This document shows positions 22,401-35,200 of a stretch of 64,000 nucleotides of DNA, piece after piece. This DNA comes from Synanceia verrucosa. Its lineage: Eukaryota > Chordata > Actinopteri > Perciformes > Synanceiidae. The DNA lies in NCBI GenBank assembly GCA_029721515.1, contig CM056567.1, positions 9,759,507-9,823,506 of the forward strand. Direction: 5' to 3'. Position 1 is the first letter of the stretch. Every line of letters begins with the position of its first letter. The notes under the pieces are model-generated. The model was not told where the DNA came from, made no database searches, and was given only the letters and a program-made list of their open reading frames with translations. The translations under genes and the position numbers were made by a program.

Positions 22401-25400
22401 CAGAGTGCAAAAAAAAAGTTTAATATTATTTTATGATTAATGTTGAAATTGTGGTTGAAGGCACAATGAATAGGAGTTGTTAGCTATGATTTGTGAACAA
22501 GACATTCAAAGGTGAAACCCCGATACACTCTCGTGTTTTCTGCTCGAGGCAGTACTTTTAGGTGCCGTGTTTGCTAAAATAAAGACTGACAACCAGAAAC
22601 GGCCTGAACACGTTACTTTGGTATCAGTCTATTCATTTTGTTGTTTTTCCCTACTCATTGTGCCTTAAGATTAATTTCCAGATCAGCTTTGGTTTAGTAA
22701 AGTTTTATTATAGGTGAATGTTGATTTTTGTTTATTTCAGTGAGCAATGACTCAGTGAAAATGTCTGTTAAATGTTTAATGTCGCAGTCTGAAGAGCCTG
22801 AAGTGAAACCCCAAAGCTTGAGGTTTACATCTGATCAAGGTTCAAAGAAAGTGAAAAGGAAAAGTATATGAAATAATAATAAAAAAAGGTAAAACCATGA
22901 GACTGAAATTGGGGTGAACAAAATCAAGATATGGGGAAAAAAAGGTGAAAAGTCAGAAAAAGGTGATGAGAGATGGTCTGATGTTTCTGCTGCTTTCTCT
23001 GAAATAAAGAAAGGATGCTAACAGAGCGAGATGGAAGAGGTGTTTGGAGGTATGTATATATATATATAGTTCAGGAGACTCTCACCCTTGCTGTGCTGTG
23101 CTTCAAGACATTCCCCAATTAGGTTTTCTGGGTGAGGCTGTGTGCCCTTCTGGCCTCGCCAGCGTTTAGAGATGCCAATTACTCGCATGGGTAATGAGGT
23201 TAACGCACAGAGGGTAAATGGGAGATGAGAACGAGCGGGCAGGGCGGATGAGGGAGGGGTAGTGAGGGGTTGGAGGATGATGGGATATCAGGGCCTCTGA
23301 GCTGTCGCCTCACTGTGGGATCATATTAGGTCATTATCCAGAGGAGCTGTCAGCTCTCAGCTGACGGGGAATCCAACTTTCGCCTTTAAACTGACATCTA
23401 ATTTCAAGCCGGCAACTTTTTCCCAACCTATGAGTGACATGCATGCAGAAAAACGCTGAAGACCTGTGTTACCGTAACAAGTTAAGGGCATTACATAATT
23501 CAAAATAAAAAAAAAACAAAAACAGGCATTTCTACAAAGTGAGTGAAACTAAAAAGATGGGAGGAAACTAATTCAGCACTACAGAAATCCAGGAATGTTT
23601 CAGAAAAATAGAAAAGTTAGGAAGTGACTTATGGGGCAGAGAAAGGTGTTTATTAAAACAGAAGAAAGCCTGAAAAAAGCTGATAGTTTCACTTACTTTT
23701 AATCTAGAAACTATGTAAAAACCAGAGAAAAAAAGACTTTCGCAAGTAGCATTTAAAGCTTAAGAGAGGTGGGAAATAGAGAATTAAAGACCGAGGGAAG
23801 AGACTGTAGCGGGGGAAGATCGGGGCATTTCAGATGGAGAGGTATGGAAACTGAGACAAAGCAAAGACAGGACATAAATCAAGGTAATGCTACAGCGTGG
23901 CAAACAGCAAACGATACAACCAGGAAACAAAACAAAAGAGAAACAGAAATTAGTGTCAGAGGTGTCTCCGCTTTAGTCGAAGAGGAGACTGTGAGTGCCT
24001 GAAACTTGTCATTGCTTTCTGCTTTAGGAGAGACAGCAGAATATGATGCAACACGCCAAGAGATAAAATGTTATGCATAACAGAAACTAAGGAGTCACTT
24101 AAATCTGTGTCTTTGGGGAAAAGTGAGAGAGTGAAAATGAGCAAAAATGTTTCTAAGAGAACTAAAACGCATAACAGCAATGAGAAGAAAGAGAACCACA
24201 TCAATAAATACAGATTCTCTAAGGCCTAATAAAGGATAAAATAACTACTTATGTTCTTCCCGGCCTAAAATGTAAAAGAAATCCATGAACCAACTTTGTA
24301 GCACCACTAATGCTAAAAGTCATAGGTGAATATAGTTGGTGTCTGTCTGTCACTTTCCTCTGAGCCCTCTTCTCCGTCTCCACGGTAACATCCTCTTATT
24401 TCCTCACCTTATCGTCCTGTGAGTCTGGCTGCAGCAGGCTGTGCTGCTGGATGGCCATGGGTGGAGGCAGAGGCACAGAGTCAGCTCCTTCCTCACCCTC
24501 CTCCTCTCCACAGCTCTGCATGCCCGAAGAACTGGACTTTGACAATGTGCCGCTCGACAGGCCCTCGTTACGAACCCTCTGCAACACATACGGATGGCAA
24601 AGAAGAAAATTTACACATCTGCTAAATGGACAGACGGCTTTTAGAGTGTGAAGTACTGGCCATCCATCCACTCACCTCCTCCACAGTCTCGTCCTGAGGT
24701 GTAGCGGCGCTGTCGTCCGAGTCTTTCTGGGAACCTATCGTCATCTCCCCGCTCTTCCGCACGTCGCGGCTCTTTTTGTGCTTGTGAGCCAGCTTCTTCA
24801 CATGGCCATCTGCCTTGCCGCTGCTTAGCCGACGCACTGGGCTGGTGAGCCACTTCCGCAGTGTGTTACCTTGGCAATAAACACAACACAATTTGTATTG
24901 CTATACTCTGGATCAATATGACTGTCTTTTTCGAGGCCAATCCTACGGGATCCAAGTTATTTTACTCTATTAAGTTAATTTACTCTTGTCTAATAACTAC
25001 CCATTCAACTGGAAACTAATATTGTACTTAATTGTTTTACTTATAAACAGAATAAAAGAGGGAGGTAAACCTTATATTTGATCTTCTAAAGAAGTGGGTT
25101 GACTTCACTTCAATATTGTTCTAGTGGGACTCATGTCATATTGTACACCTTTAATTGCTATATTTCAGTTAATACCATTGTGAGACACAACAGATAGGCC
25201 ATACCTGGTCGTTTAGGACCAGGTGAGGTGTGGGATCCGATGCCATGACCAGGCTGGAGCGTAGCGGACGACCCTGGCAAGATGGAGTCATTGCTGCACA
25301 CTGACAGAGTATCTGTGAACAGAGCGATGTTATGGTTTAAAGCTTTAGTTTCAGTCGAAGTGCGCAAAATGTAAAAAAAAATATACAACACCAATTGTAT

Positions 25401-28400
25401 CCTTTACACACTAACAGATCTTAACCGGTGCATTCTGTACCTTTGTGGTTGTAAATGCCCTCCATCTCCATGGAGGACCTGGAGTGGGCGATGCAGAGCA
25501 TGGAGCAGGGCACCAGCCCCTCTAGGGCAGGGGAGCGGTCTGTGGTCCTGACCAGGCACCAGTCTGGTTTGTCGTGGCAGCGCTCCAGAACCTCCACCGT
25601 CTGACCTCGGCGCACCGTCAGCTCGTTGCTGTTGCTGGCCATGAAGTCATGGATGACCACGGTCAGCTCGCAGCCACCGGAGAGCTGAGAGAGAAAGGAA
25701 GGTTTGGGATGATTCCTCTGGGTGGACACATCATCTCTTGACACATCGGTGTGTGTGTGTTTGTGTTCACCTTGTCGCTGTCCAGTGTGTTCTGTGAAGT
25801 GCGGGATGCCAGAGAGATGGTGTCTGGTTGGCTGCTGCCTTCACCCTGACTGTCCAGGTCCTCTCCGTCCCTAATAACACACACAATCAATGGATGTTGC
25901 ATTCAGAAATTATCCTCAGATTATACGTCACTGATTTGATAAAACATTGTGTCACATGTTTACCTTCCCCGTCCCTTGTGATGCTTGGCTGTCGTTGTTT
26001 TGGGGATATGAATGGGCTCTTTGAGCGCTCCCCTCAGGTGAATGGTTCGCTCCTGAATCACCTCCCTAATGTGCTTGATCCAGTCCTGCTTGTTCTCGAT
26101 GCTCGACGCCTGTTATTGGTCAAAAGTGAATGTGTTCAAAAAGTCAAAAGTGAGAGTTGTCGGGAAATTAACTTCCCTTAAAATTCTTGTTTCACTCTGT
26201 GTGTGTCACACAAGTCTGAATTCACCTCTTGTTATCGTGTATCAACATTTTTTTGATAAATAGTAAGGTTTTGGCAAAGGAGGATTGATCAATGATCAAA
26301 CGACACTTTGATGATACTGGATAAGTGTGTGAGGACAATTTTTTTTTATCATGTTTTGCTGTTGTTAACACATATTTTTTTTCTGTTTTGTGAAGTACAA
26401 GACAAAATGTTCTTCAAGAACCCAAGACAGTGCGGGGTGAGTAATATGTTCAAATGGTCATCTAGTGGGTGAAGTATCCCTTTAAGCTATTGTTCGAGAA
26501 GAAGGATGAGGATAAGTGGTGCCAAGGGTTTGTTTTTCAGACTTGTGAGAAGTGGAGGGCTGTGTTGTGGGATAGTTTGTACTCACCATTGCTCCATGTT
26601 TGGATCCCTGACTTAGCTTTGAATTTAAAATATAAAATAGAGAATTTCACTGGTTTGGCTTTAGAAGATATTGACATGACATTGGTTATGCTGACAAAAT
26701 GGTTTGACATGATAGAAACGCACAACACTGATAATTTGCCTGAGTGTACTGTAGGCCAATTAAATGTGTAGACGTTCTCAATGGACATGTGTATGTGTGA
26801 GAGAGATGTGTAGATTCATTTACAATGCACACTCCACATGACTGCTTCTCAGCGGTTAGTTTGGTAGTCAACATGTAATATAGACTTGTGACGCTCAGAG
26901 TGAAATGTGTTAGGATTTTGGCTTCATGCTGTTCCAACGGCTGACACAAATTTGAATCCATCTGTGAGAGGAAGATGTTTGAAAAATTCACCCAAAGAAC
27001 GAAACAAATTGATGCCATGTCTTACTTCTAATGGCGTTTAAAATAACAATGTAGGATAGAGAAAGACGGGTACTCGTCACTTTGATAAAGTGGCAAAAAG
27101 CCAGGATGGGAGAATGTGGGTGTTCAAAGGTGGAATCAGTGTCAGCAGTGTTGGTGGAAGCATGTCAGCCCACAGAGAGAATTAGAGATACAAACATCCA
27201 CAGAAAACACAGCCCCAGATATACAGATGTGCCTGTGTTTGTTAACAGATGGAATAAAGCAGAATCTAACCAGAGGACAGAAATCGAGAGTTTGTGACGA
27301 CAGAAAGCTTCTCGGCACATGCAATCAAACGAGACGCTGGAGAATACAGGAAGCATGAGAATAAAAGGTAGGAGGGGACTGACTATGAACTGGGTTAGAC
27401 CGATATAAAGATTTATTCTCTATCAGATATTAATCTGTCAGTGACATCCAACGCATCAATGTGGTCATTTGTTTGATGGCAAGTGTTTTATACAGTGTAT
27501 AACTACTTCTGAAAATCCATATCGGTCGAACCCTGAAGGAGACTTTAGAAGGAATAAAAGAGAAGAAGTGTGTTTCACCTTAAGCACAATCTTGTTGTCA
27601 GAAGTCGGGGTGCGTCCTACCCACAGAGCAAACTTGCAGGGGTCTCCTTCCACGTGCTCCGTCACCCCCAACTCCGATGTCTGGGAAGAGAGACGCATAA
27701 TAGCAGATGTCCTCAGGGGATAATCAGCAGTAAAATGGCTATTTCAAATGCTCTCGCTCCACATGAAGTGAGATTTCTTGAGACAACTGAAACGTCTCAA
27801 GTGTTGAGTTAATTAGTTTCAATTACATTGAAGACTGCAGTACTTGTACGTAAATGAGGCAGCGAGAGATTAAAAAAAAAGGCTAATTGTGTCACCTACC
27901 ACTATAAATGCCTGAGTGGCTCTTTAAATACTCTTCTTATTTCACTTCAAGTGACGCCACTTGGCCATCATCTACTTACAAAGAGTTTGCTCTTGTAGAT
28001 GTATTTGCTTCTGCCGTTTGAGTCCTTGACCTCCTTGCTGAAGACAAGAGACATCTCAAACAGGAAGAGGTGGCGCTCTCGACCCTTGCGGATTAGAGTT
28101 TTTGGATCCCAGACCTGGAACGACTCCTGGAGAATGAGCTCGCCCTGGGATTCAATGTTTTCATCAAAACCTGGAAAAGGGAGGAGATATTGGCATGAAA
28201 AAAAAACTTATTTAACTTATTTAAAACTTATTTGCCTGATTTAAGAAGTGAGGCTGACTGCTTGCTATGAATTTAGATGACAGCTAAAGCAACATAAATA
28301 ACAAGCACTGAGTGGTAATCACCTTCCAGCATGGAAAGGTGCATGGCGTCGTTGGCTTTCTTAGGGACACTGAGCATCACCTCCAGGCCATCCTTGATCT

Positions 28401-31285
28401 CTCCTTTCCCTTCCTCACAGCAAGTCAGCAGCTCCTAAACAGACACACACATATATATTAACCATGATGACAAGTGTGCACTCGACAGCAGCAGTGAGAT
28501 GATGGTATGGTGGCTTACCTTCAACAGGAGCTGATACTTGGTGATTCTCTGCACGGGCTTGATCAGATAGGAAGAGATGGAGTTGGCCAGTCGGTGCCTC
28601 TGTTGAATTTCCTGTATAGAGGAGAACCGAAATGTGATCGCAGGTAGCTGCTGAGGACATCAGCTATCACTTTAACGACCACAGCCAACACTCACATCAA
28701 AGTAGTTCCCGGCATGCTCCAGGATGAGCTGGGTGGAGTCAGGTTTGTTCTTACAGTAGTTCACATACATCTGGAACTTATCAGCCTAGATAAAGAGAGA
28801 AAGATGTTGCAGTGATCGTGATAATAACAGGCTATTAATCATACTTCTACATTACTTGATCCCAAAAATATCAAAGTTTCAACTATCTAGTGTCTACCAC
28901 TGTTACAGAATGAATGAGCGTCCATGGCAACATTCCTAGATGTAGTATTAAGTAACTGCTCATGCAGACCGAATATTTCCTAATGCTGCAGCTTCACATT
29001 AAAAGAATTAAACTGGCAAAACAGCATTTGGCTTATAAGCCATCACAGGAAAAGTTTGTCAGTGAGCTGAACACTGACTGATATCATCCATCAAAAATGT
29101 GTCTTGAAAACAAGACAATGGACGTTTTTTGACAGCAGAGTAGTTTGAAATACAGCAACGCCTCCACTGTTTGCAGACTCAAAACGTGCAGTATGAAAGA
29201 GTTGAAGATAATATATTGAAGAAGAAAGAAGAAAGTTGAAGAAAATATATTCAGTGAATAGCAGCAAATGCTGTTGAACAAATGATACATACCCATGTGA
29301 CGAAGCAATGGCCAACATCCTCTGGTAGCTGCTCATATTTCTCCAACTCTTTGAGAAAGATGCTGATAAAAAAGGAAGAAGAAATATAAGACAAAGCATG
29401 AGAGCTTCAATAAATGATGAAAAATAATTCCTGTATAATACCTCATATAATATTCATTCAAAGATTGATTTGACTTTAATCCAGATCTGGATCAAGGTGT
29501 CTGGACCTTGTTATGTTTGCTGGCAGGTCTAGTTTAAAATTTGCTTTGTCACAAAAAGTTATTTCTTACTTATGGTGGAATTCATAAAGGTCCTGCATGT
29601 TTCCAAAGATGATGTGCTCCTTGTTGATGATTCCCGGAGGAATCTCCTCAACTCCACTGGTCATCTCCCACAGGTAGGTCTGCGTGGAGAGAAGAAGACA
29701 AGAGTCAACAAAACAAAAGTTGTTGCACGACTGTGGCATGAAGCAGGTTACCAGCTGTCGGCAGTGAAGCTGAACTCACATCCATGCACTCCCGCAGGTC
29801 TCGAACGTAGGCTTTTTCTGTCTGAATCAGCTCTGCCATGATGAACCTAGACACACACACGCACACACAAATTAGCAAGCGTCATACTCCACATCCACAG
29901 AAAGATAAATCACCATGCCAATATCTCCTTCAGCCCGTCGGCTCCTTCCATTTACACTGATGAATAATGAACGAGTTTCGGCCCATAAAGCTGATGTGGT
30001 CATAAAACAGCCACCAATGACTGAAATCACGCTCATGATTTGTGCTGCTCATATAAAATGATGCAGTTTTCCTTCCTCGTGTACTACATGTAGCTTAATC
30101 ATTAGTTTTCTTGTGGGGCTCGACTGTGACTGTGCTTCTTGTGCTGGCACAGCAACGAGGAGGAGGAGGTTTAAATCATGCAAATCCATTATGTGTGCAC
30201 ATTTACATTGACATCACGCTTCTTCTTTCTGCTATTGAGCAGACTGGGGTTCAGTGTCGACAAGGACATGCAGTAATTGATCCTGTGACCTTCTTATGAC
30301 TGATCATCCTAGTAACCATTACTTTGCTCTTCTGTGTATTTTGGGCACTGAGCCATTCTTTTAATTACACAGTCTTTGAAGCAATAAAATATATTTCCAT
30401 CGTGGAGGAGTGAAAACGCTGACTTAGACATAGCACATACTGCTGGCGAAACTGTTGTATTAGGCACAACCTCATGCACGTTTTCATCTACTAATTTAAC
30501 CTGAACTAACATTTATCTCTTCTAAACATTTTTTTCTCTAGGACATAAACAGGAAGTGGTGACTTACTCCTTTCTGCGCGCTGACTTGCGTTTCTCCTCA
30601 TTCAGCTCGTGAGCAGCATCCCGCAGTTTGACCTCTGACCCCGGAGCCGTGGCTGGAATGATGTCCAACTGGAGATCTTTGCTCTGACACAGATGGAGAC
30701 AAATTGAAATATTAAGAGAAGATAGACAGAATGTGAATTAGCTGATTTTCTACAGCAATCTACCAAAACACATGACCACATACTGCTTTGTTAGAGTCTG
30801 AGGAGATGCCGAGGGCCTTCTCCAGGCTGCAGCGGTACTTGTCCATGCGCAGGGAGAAGTCTCTGTAGCGTTTGTCCACGGCCGTCACCCATTTCTTGAT
30901 CTCCCCAGCGTGACTGTGGCCTTTCTCACAGAAGCCATCAGCCAGCTGGATCAGCAGCTTTACCCGCTCCTTAGTTTGCTGAAGGAGAGGGAAGAGTGTT
31001 ACATGCACTCATATAAACACTCCAGCATCCCACACAGTGGCATGCATAAGTGAGTGTGTGTATTTGTGTGGGGTCAACCTTGGCTGTAATGTGAAAGTCC
31101 TCATGCTCCTTCAGCAGTTCTTGTGTATGGTGGATACTGGAGCCGGTGGAGGTGTGTGTGGACAGGTAAAATTCCCCAGTGTCGTGAATCCACTCCAGAG
31201 CCTGAAAACACACAGATACAGGTTTCCTCAAGTTACATGACAACAGAGACTTGTAATTAAATGCAACTTTTTTTTCACCTGAACT

Positions 31286-31317
<32 letters not shown>

Positions 31318-32181
31318 TTACCTGTTTGGCACTGCGTTCAAACACCACATACTGCTGACACTGGTCCAGCCGTCTTTTCCTCATGGTCCAGAAGTGAAGA
31401 ACACGATTCTCTCTCTGGAGCAGCTCATTGAGGATGTCTTAAACAACAGAAACACACAGGACTCAGTCACTCTGCACCTAAAGATACTACCTAAAAGATG
31501 AGATCACTTCTGAACTCCGGCAAAATAACAGACAGACCAGATTCGTTAAAGACATTTTCTTCCTTTGGACATGTTAGCAAGTGTGGAAATACTCTGATTA
31601 CTGTAACACCTTGTTCCACACAGATTAGCACACATATGCAGATGGTTTTAAACACGAAATACTCCATTCCTATTGACAGCAGACAAGTGATTTTCACTTA
31701 ATTTTGAGTGTTTAAATTGATCAGCGAGGTAAAAATAACCATATCTAACGTAGTCAGGTGGTTTTGATGAGCGCATGTATATAACGGCTGTTTCTTTTCA
31801 CATTTATGTTGATCAAATACTTATCTCGACCAATTCATAGTTAGCGACTGTTGGCTCAGTGTTAAGTCTAATCAAGGGGGTTTTGATGGGTTATATTTTG
31901 TTTCTGTCGAATTTGAATGAAGTTTTAATGATCAGTGAGGTTACTGCTGTCTGGTTAAATGAAAACATATTAAATATTATGATCTATTTCTCCATTCATC
32001 CTTTTACTCTCATAATCACTAAACCATAACTGATTTATGATACTTATACTTACTTTTAACCTGCTGTTCTGGTGCTTTGACATGGCTCAGCATCCCTGGC
32101 ATGTTCACACTGTTTCTGTGCATGTACTTGAGGAAGACGTCTGCGTTTCTTCTGGCCAGCGTGCACGCCTGATTAAAACAT

Positions 32182-32220
<39 letters not shown>

Positions 32221-35200
32221 GATCAGAGATGTAACTTGATATTGTGTTTAGGGGTTGTTTTTAAGCTCTTATTACCTTGAGGAAGGCCTCCTTCTGCTCC
32301 AGGTGTTTACTGATCATAGGGCTGACATGGTCTGTTTCACAGTTGGGTCCCAGTTTATCAGCTCCCCCACACCAGTCCTCCTCCCTCTTATACTCCTGCT
32401 CCAGGCTCTCCAACACACTGCAGACCTGAAGGAAAAAATAAAGCCACCCATAGTCTGTCGTCGGTGGGAAAACTGGATTGTGTTTTTGTGGGACAAGGAC
32501 CCTTCCAGAGGTCTCTTACCTGTTCAGAGGTCTTGTAGAAGGCCACAGAGGCATTGACCAGCTTGAGTCGGTCCTCCATTTTCAGCATGAGCTGCTGCCA
32601 GTGGGAGGCCACGCTCTCTGCACAGTCTCTGATCAGATCCATGTCATAGTGGTTCGCCTGGAGCAGAGCTTCAGCCTTCTGCTGAACCTGCAGGGCACTC
32701 TGGTGGGTTTTCTGCAGAGAGGGAAGAGGTGGAGAAAGGACAGGGTTAGAATGACCAAACTAATGAGCAATGAGCACTATGTGAAATATAGCCTCAGACT
32801 TCGGAGAGAAAATATAATAGGGGGAGAAAACTGTCTCCGTCTCACCTCAATGGCATGTTGAAACTGTTCATGTTCTCTCTGCAGCTGCTCAGCTTCCTGA
32901 AGGGAGCTGGCTGTTATTAGACCAGCGTTCAGCATCGACTCACCGTTACGAATCCAACCCAGAACCTGAAAAAAAGAAACAGAGTAATCAAATGTCACCA
33001 AGACAACATAGACGGTGGAGATGTCCTGGTATGCTGGAGTTGTGAATTCTTGGCCTGCAGATGGCGCCTTGTCACATGACTGTGTGTCCAACCTGTTTGA
33101 CTTCAGCCTGCAGGTGTCTCAGCTGGACACACTGCTCCAGGTGCCGGCGGTGCTGCTCGGCTGCCAAGTCGAGTTCTTGCTGCTTCTCGTGGAGAAACTC
33201 CAGCAGGTCCTGAACCCGTGTAGCCATGTCAACATCCCGGTCACACAGCAGCTCCACACCTGGAGGAGAGACACACAGGCATGAGCTTTAAACAGCAGAC
33301 CTGTACTGTTCTGCCTGCCGGTGTAATTAACTTATACTTTTCAATATTGTCTTAATTTTTTCTCACATTTGTATTAGTATTGTAAAGCAAATTTGTGTTC
33401 ATTTTAGTGTGATCAGTATGTTCCAATACACATGACATGATGTAACCACTCTTTGTGTTGTTTCACAGAGCACCTATTAGCATGTGAGATCACAGGTGAG
33501 TTATTATGGTGAGTGAGTGGATGCCTCTGCAAACACTGCCCGAATGTGACCCGCGACACCTACACAGCATCAATATTAAGCTAATGCAGCCAACACAAAA
33601 ATCTGTGCAGCAGCAACAGTGGAGCTATAGCCTGCTTTAACCCTCAGCTGAATGATGACAGATATGGCAGGTGGGTGACAGTCAAACATTTCCGCAGAAG
33701 ACCTTTCAGCATTTGAGGTTCAATAGCTTATAACAGCAGAGTGCATTTTGATGCCTGGTGCCATGGTGCTGTGCTATCCAGCCAGTCTGGGAGCTGTACG
33801 TACCAGAGGCCAGGACTTCGTTGACGTACTGCAGCAGCTCCTGGCCCTGATGGATGACATCGAAGGTGAGGTTGTTCATGGTCAGGGCCTTGTCAGCGTG
33901 GTGCTGCAGCCGCTGCTCAGCCAGCGTCAGGTCCTCTGTGTCAAAATCATTCATCTGACCCGTCAGCTCCTCGTTCCACGACTCCAGGTCAGAGATGATC
34001 TGAGGAAATACGCCACAAACATCTTGAGTATGTAGTATGGAGTGGTAATACTAAAAGGTCAGTGCTTTTTTTTGATAATCATCGCTCAGAATGAAGCACA
34101 AAAGTAATATTTTTGGTATTTTTTATAAAAGACAACATTTCCTGGTTTGCTTAAATCATTACTCATTACGAGCTAATCTATACACACACCCCCCTTCTCC
34201 TCCCAATCCCAATCAGACTCACATCAATGGCGTCCCTCTCAAAGATCCGGAGCTGCAGGAAGAGCTCCAGTTTGATCTTCCTCTCCTGGAAGAGCTCCTC
34301 CATCTGGGCCTGGGCCTCATCCAGCTGCTGCAGGACGCTCTCAATGTGGTTGATGGAGCTGTTGTGGGGCGTCTTGTTACTGGAGATGGCCGAGTCCCTG
34401 GGGCAGAAACACACAATTTAGTATTAAGCGGTGAGAGGCAGTACTGTGCACTTAAAAAAAACATCTATGAAGACGTAGTTGGGCAGGATGCCAAGTGAAC
34501 TTAGCTGCTCTAAGAACAGCCTGCAGCGGCTTATTCAGCTGTGATACAAAGAGCAGTGGAGTTCAAGAAAGGGAGCTAAAGTTCATTTAATTTAAATCGT
34601 GGAAAGTTTGAACACAATTCCAACTTTAAAATTGCATTTTCAAGACTGAAGTCAGAAGACAGGCCTTTTCTGTCATGGTTTATCTTATCTGAGAGTTATC
34701 AAGGAGAAATAGGGGAACAACAAACCTTAAATAAAGGCAGTGAACTGAGTATAGAAAAGAGTAAAGAGTATAGAAAGAATGTAATAAAGAATGTAATATA
34801 TATATTATTGAATAAATTTTAACATTTTAAAAAACTCAGGATAGAACATCAATACCTAATAGTGTTAATTTTGTCAGGTATTTTTAGTTTTGATCTTGTG
34901 TTTGCTTGTTAGTTTTTGATCATATTTAGTCAAGGTACTTTTATCATATTTATCATATTTAGTAAAGGTCTACTTTAGTCAAGTTTTACTATTTTAGTCT
35001 ATCTTACCCAAAGAAAAACAGTGACTATTTTGTACAAATTTACTCAACAATTTTTTTTCCAGATTTTATTTCTGCCAGTCTAGTTGAAAAATACCACCAA
35101 GCCCTTTTGTTGCCACATGTTAACTTTATCTTCAATCCTCCTACTGTTCGTCAATGAAAATAAGACATTTTGGTAAAGTTTTTTTTTTTAAACTACATTT

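Noticed and set aside
26469..26771. 100-codon + strand frame in trio intron 32
   Set aside because: No similarity recognised, no splice or promoter context; AT-rich intron.
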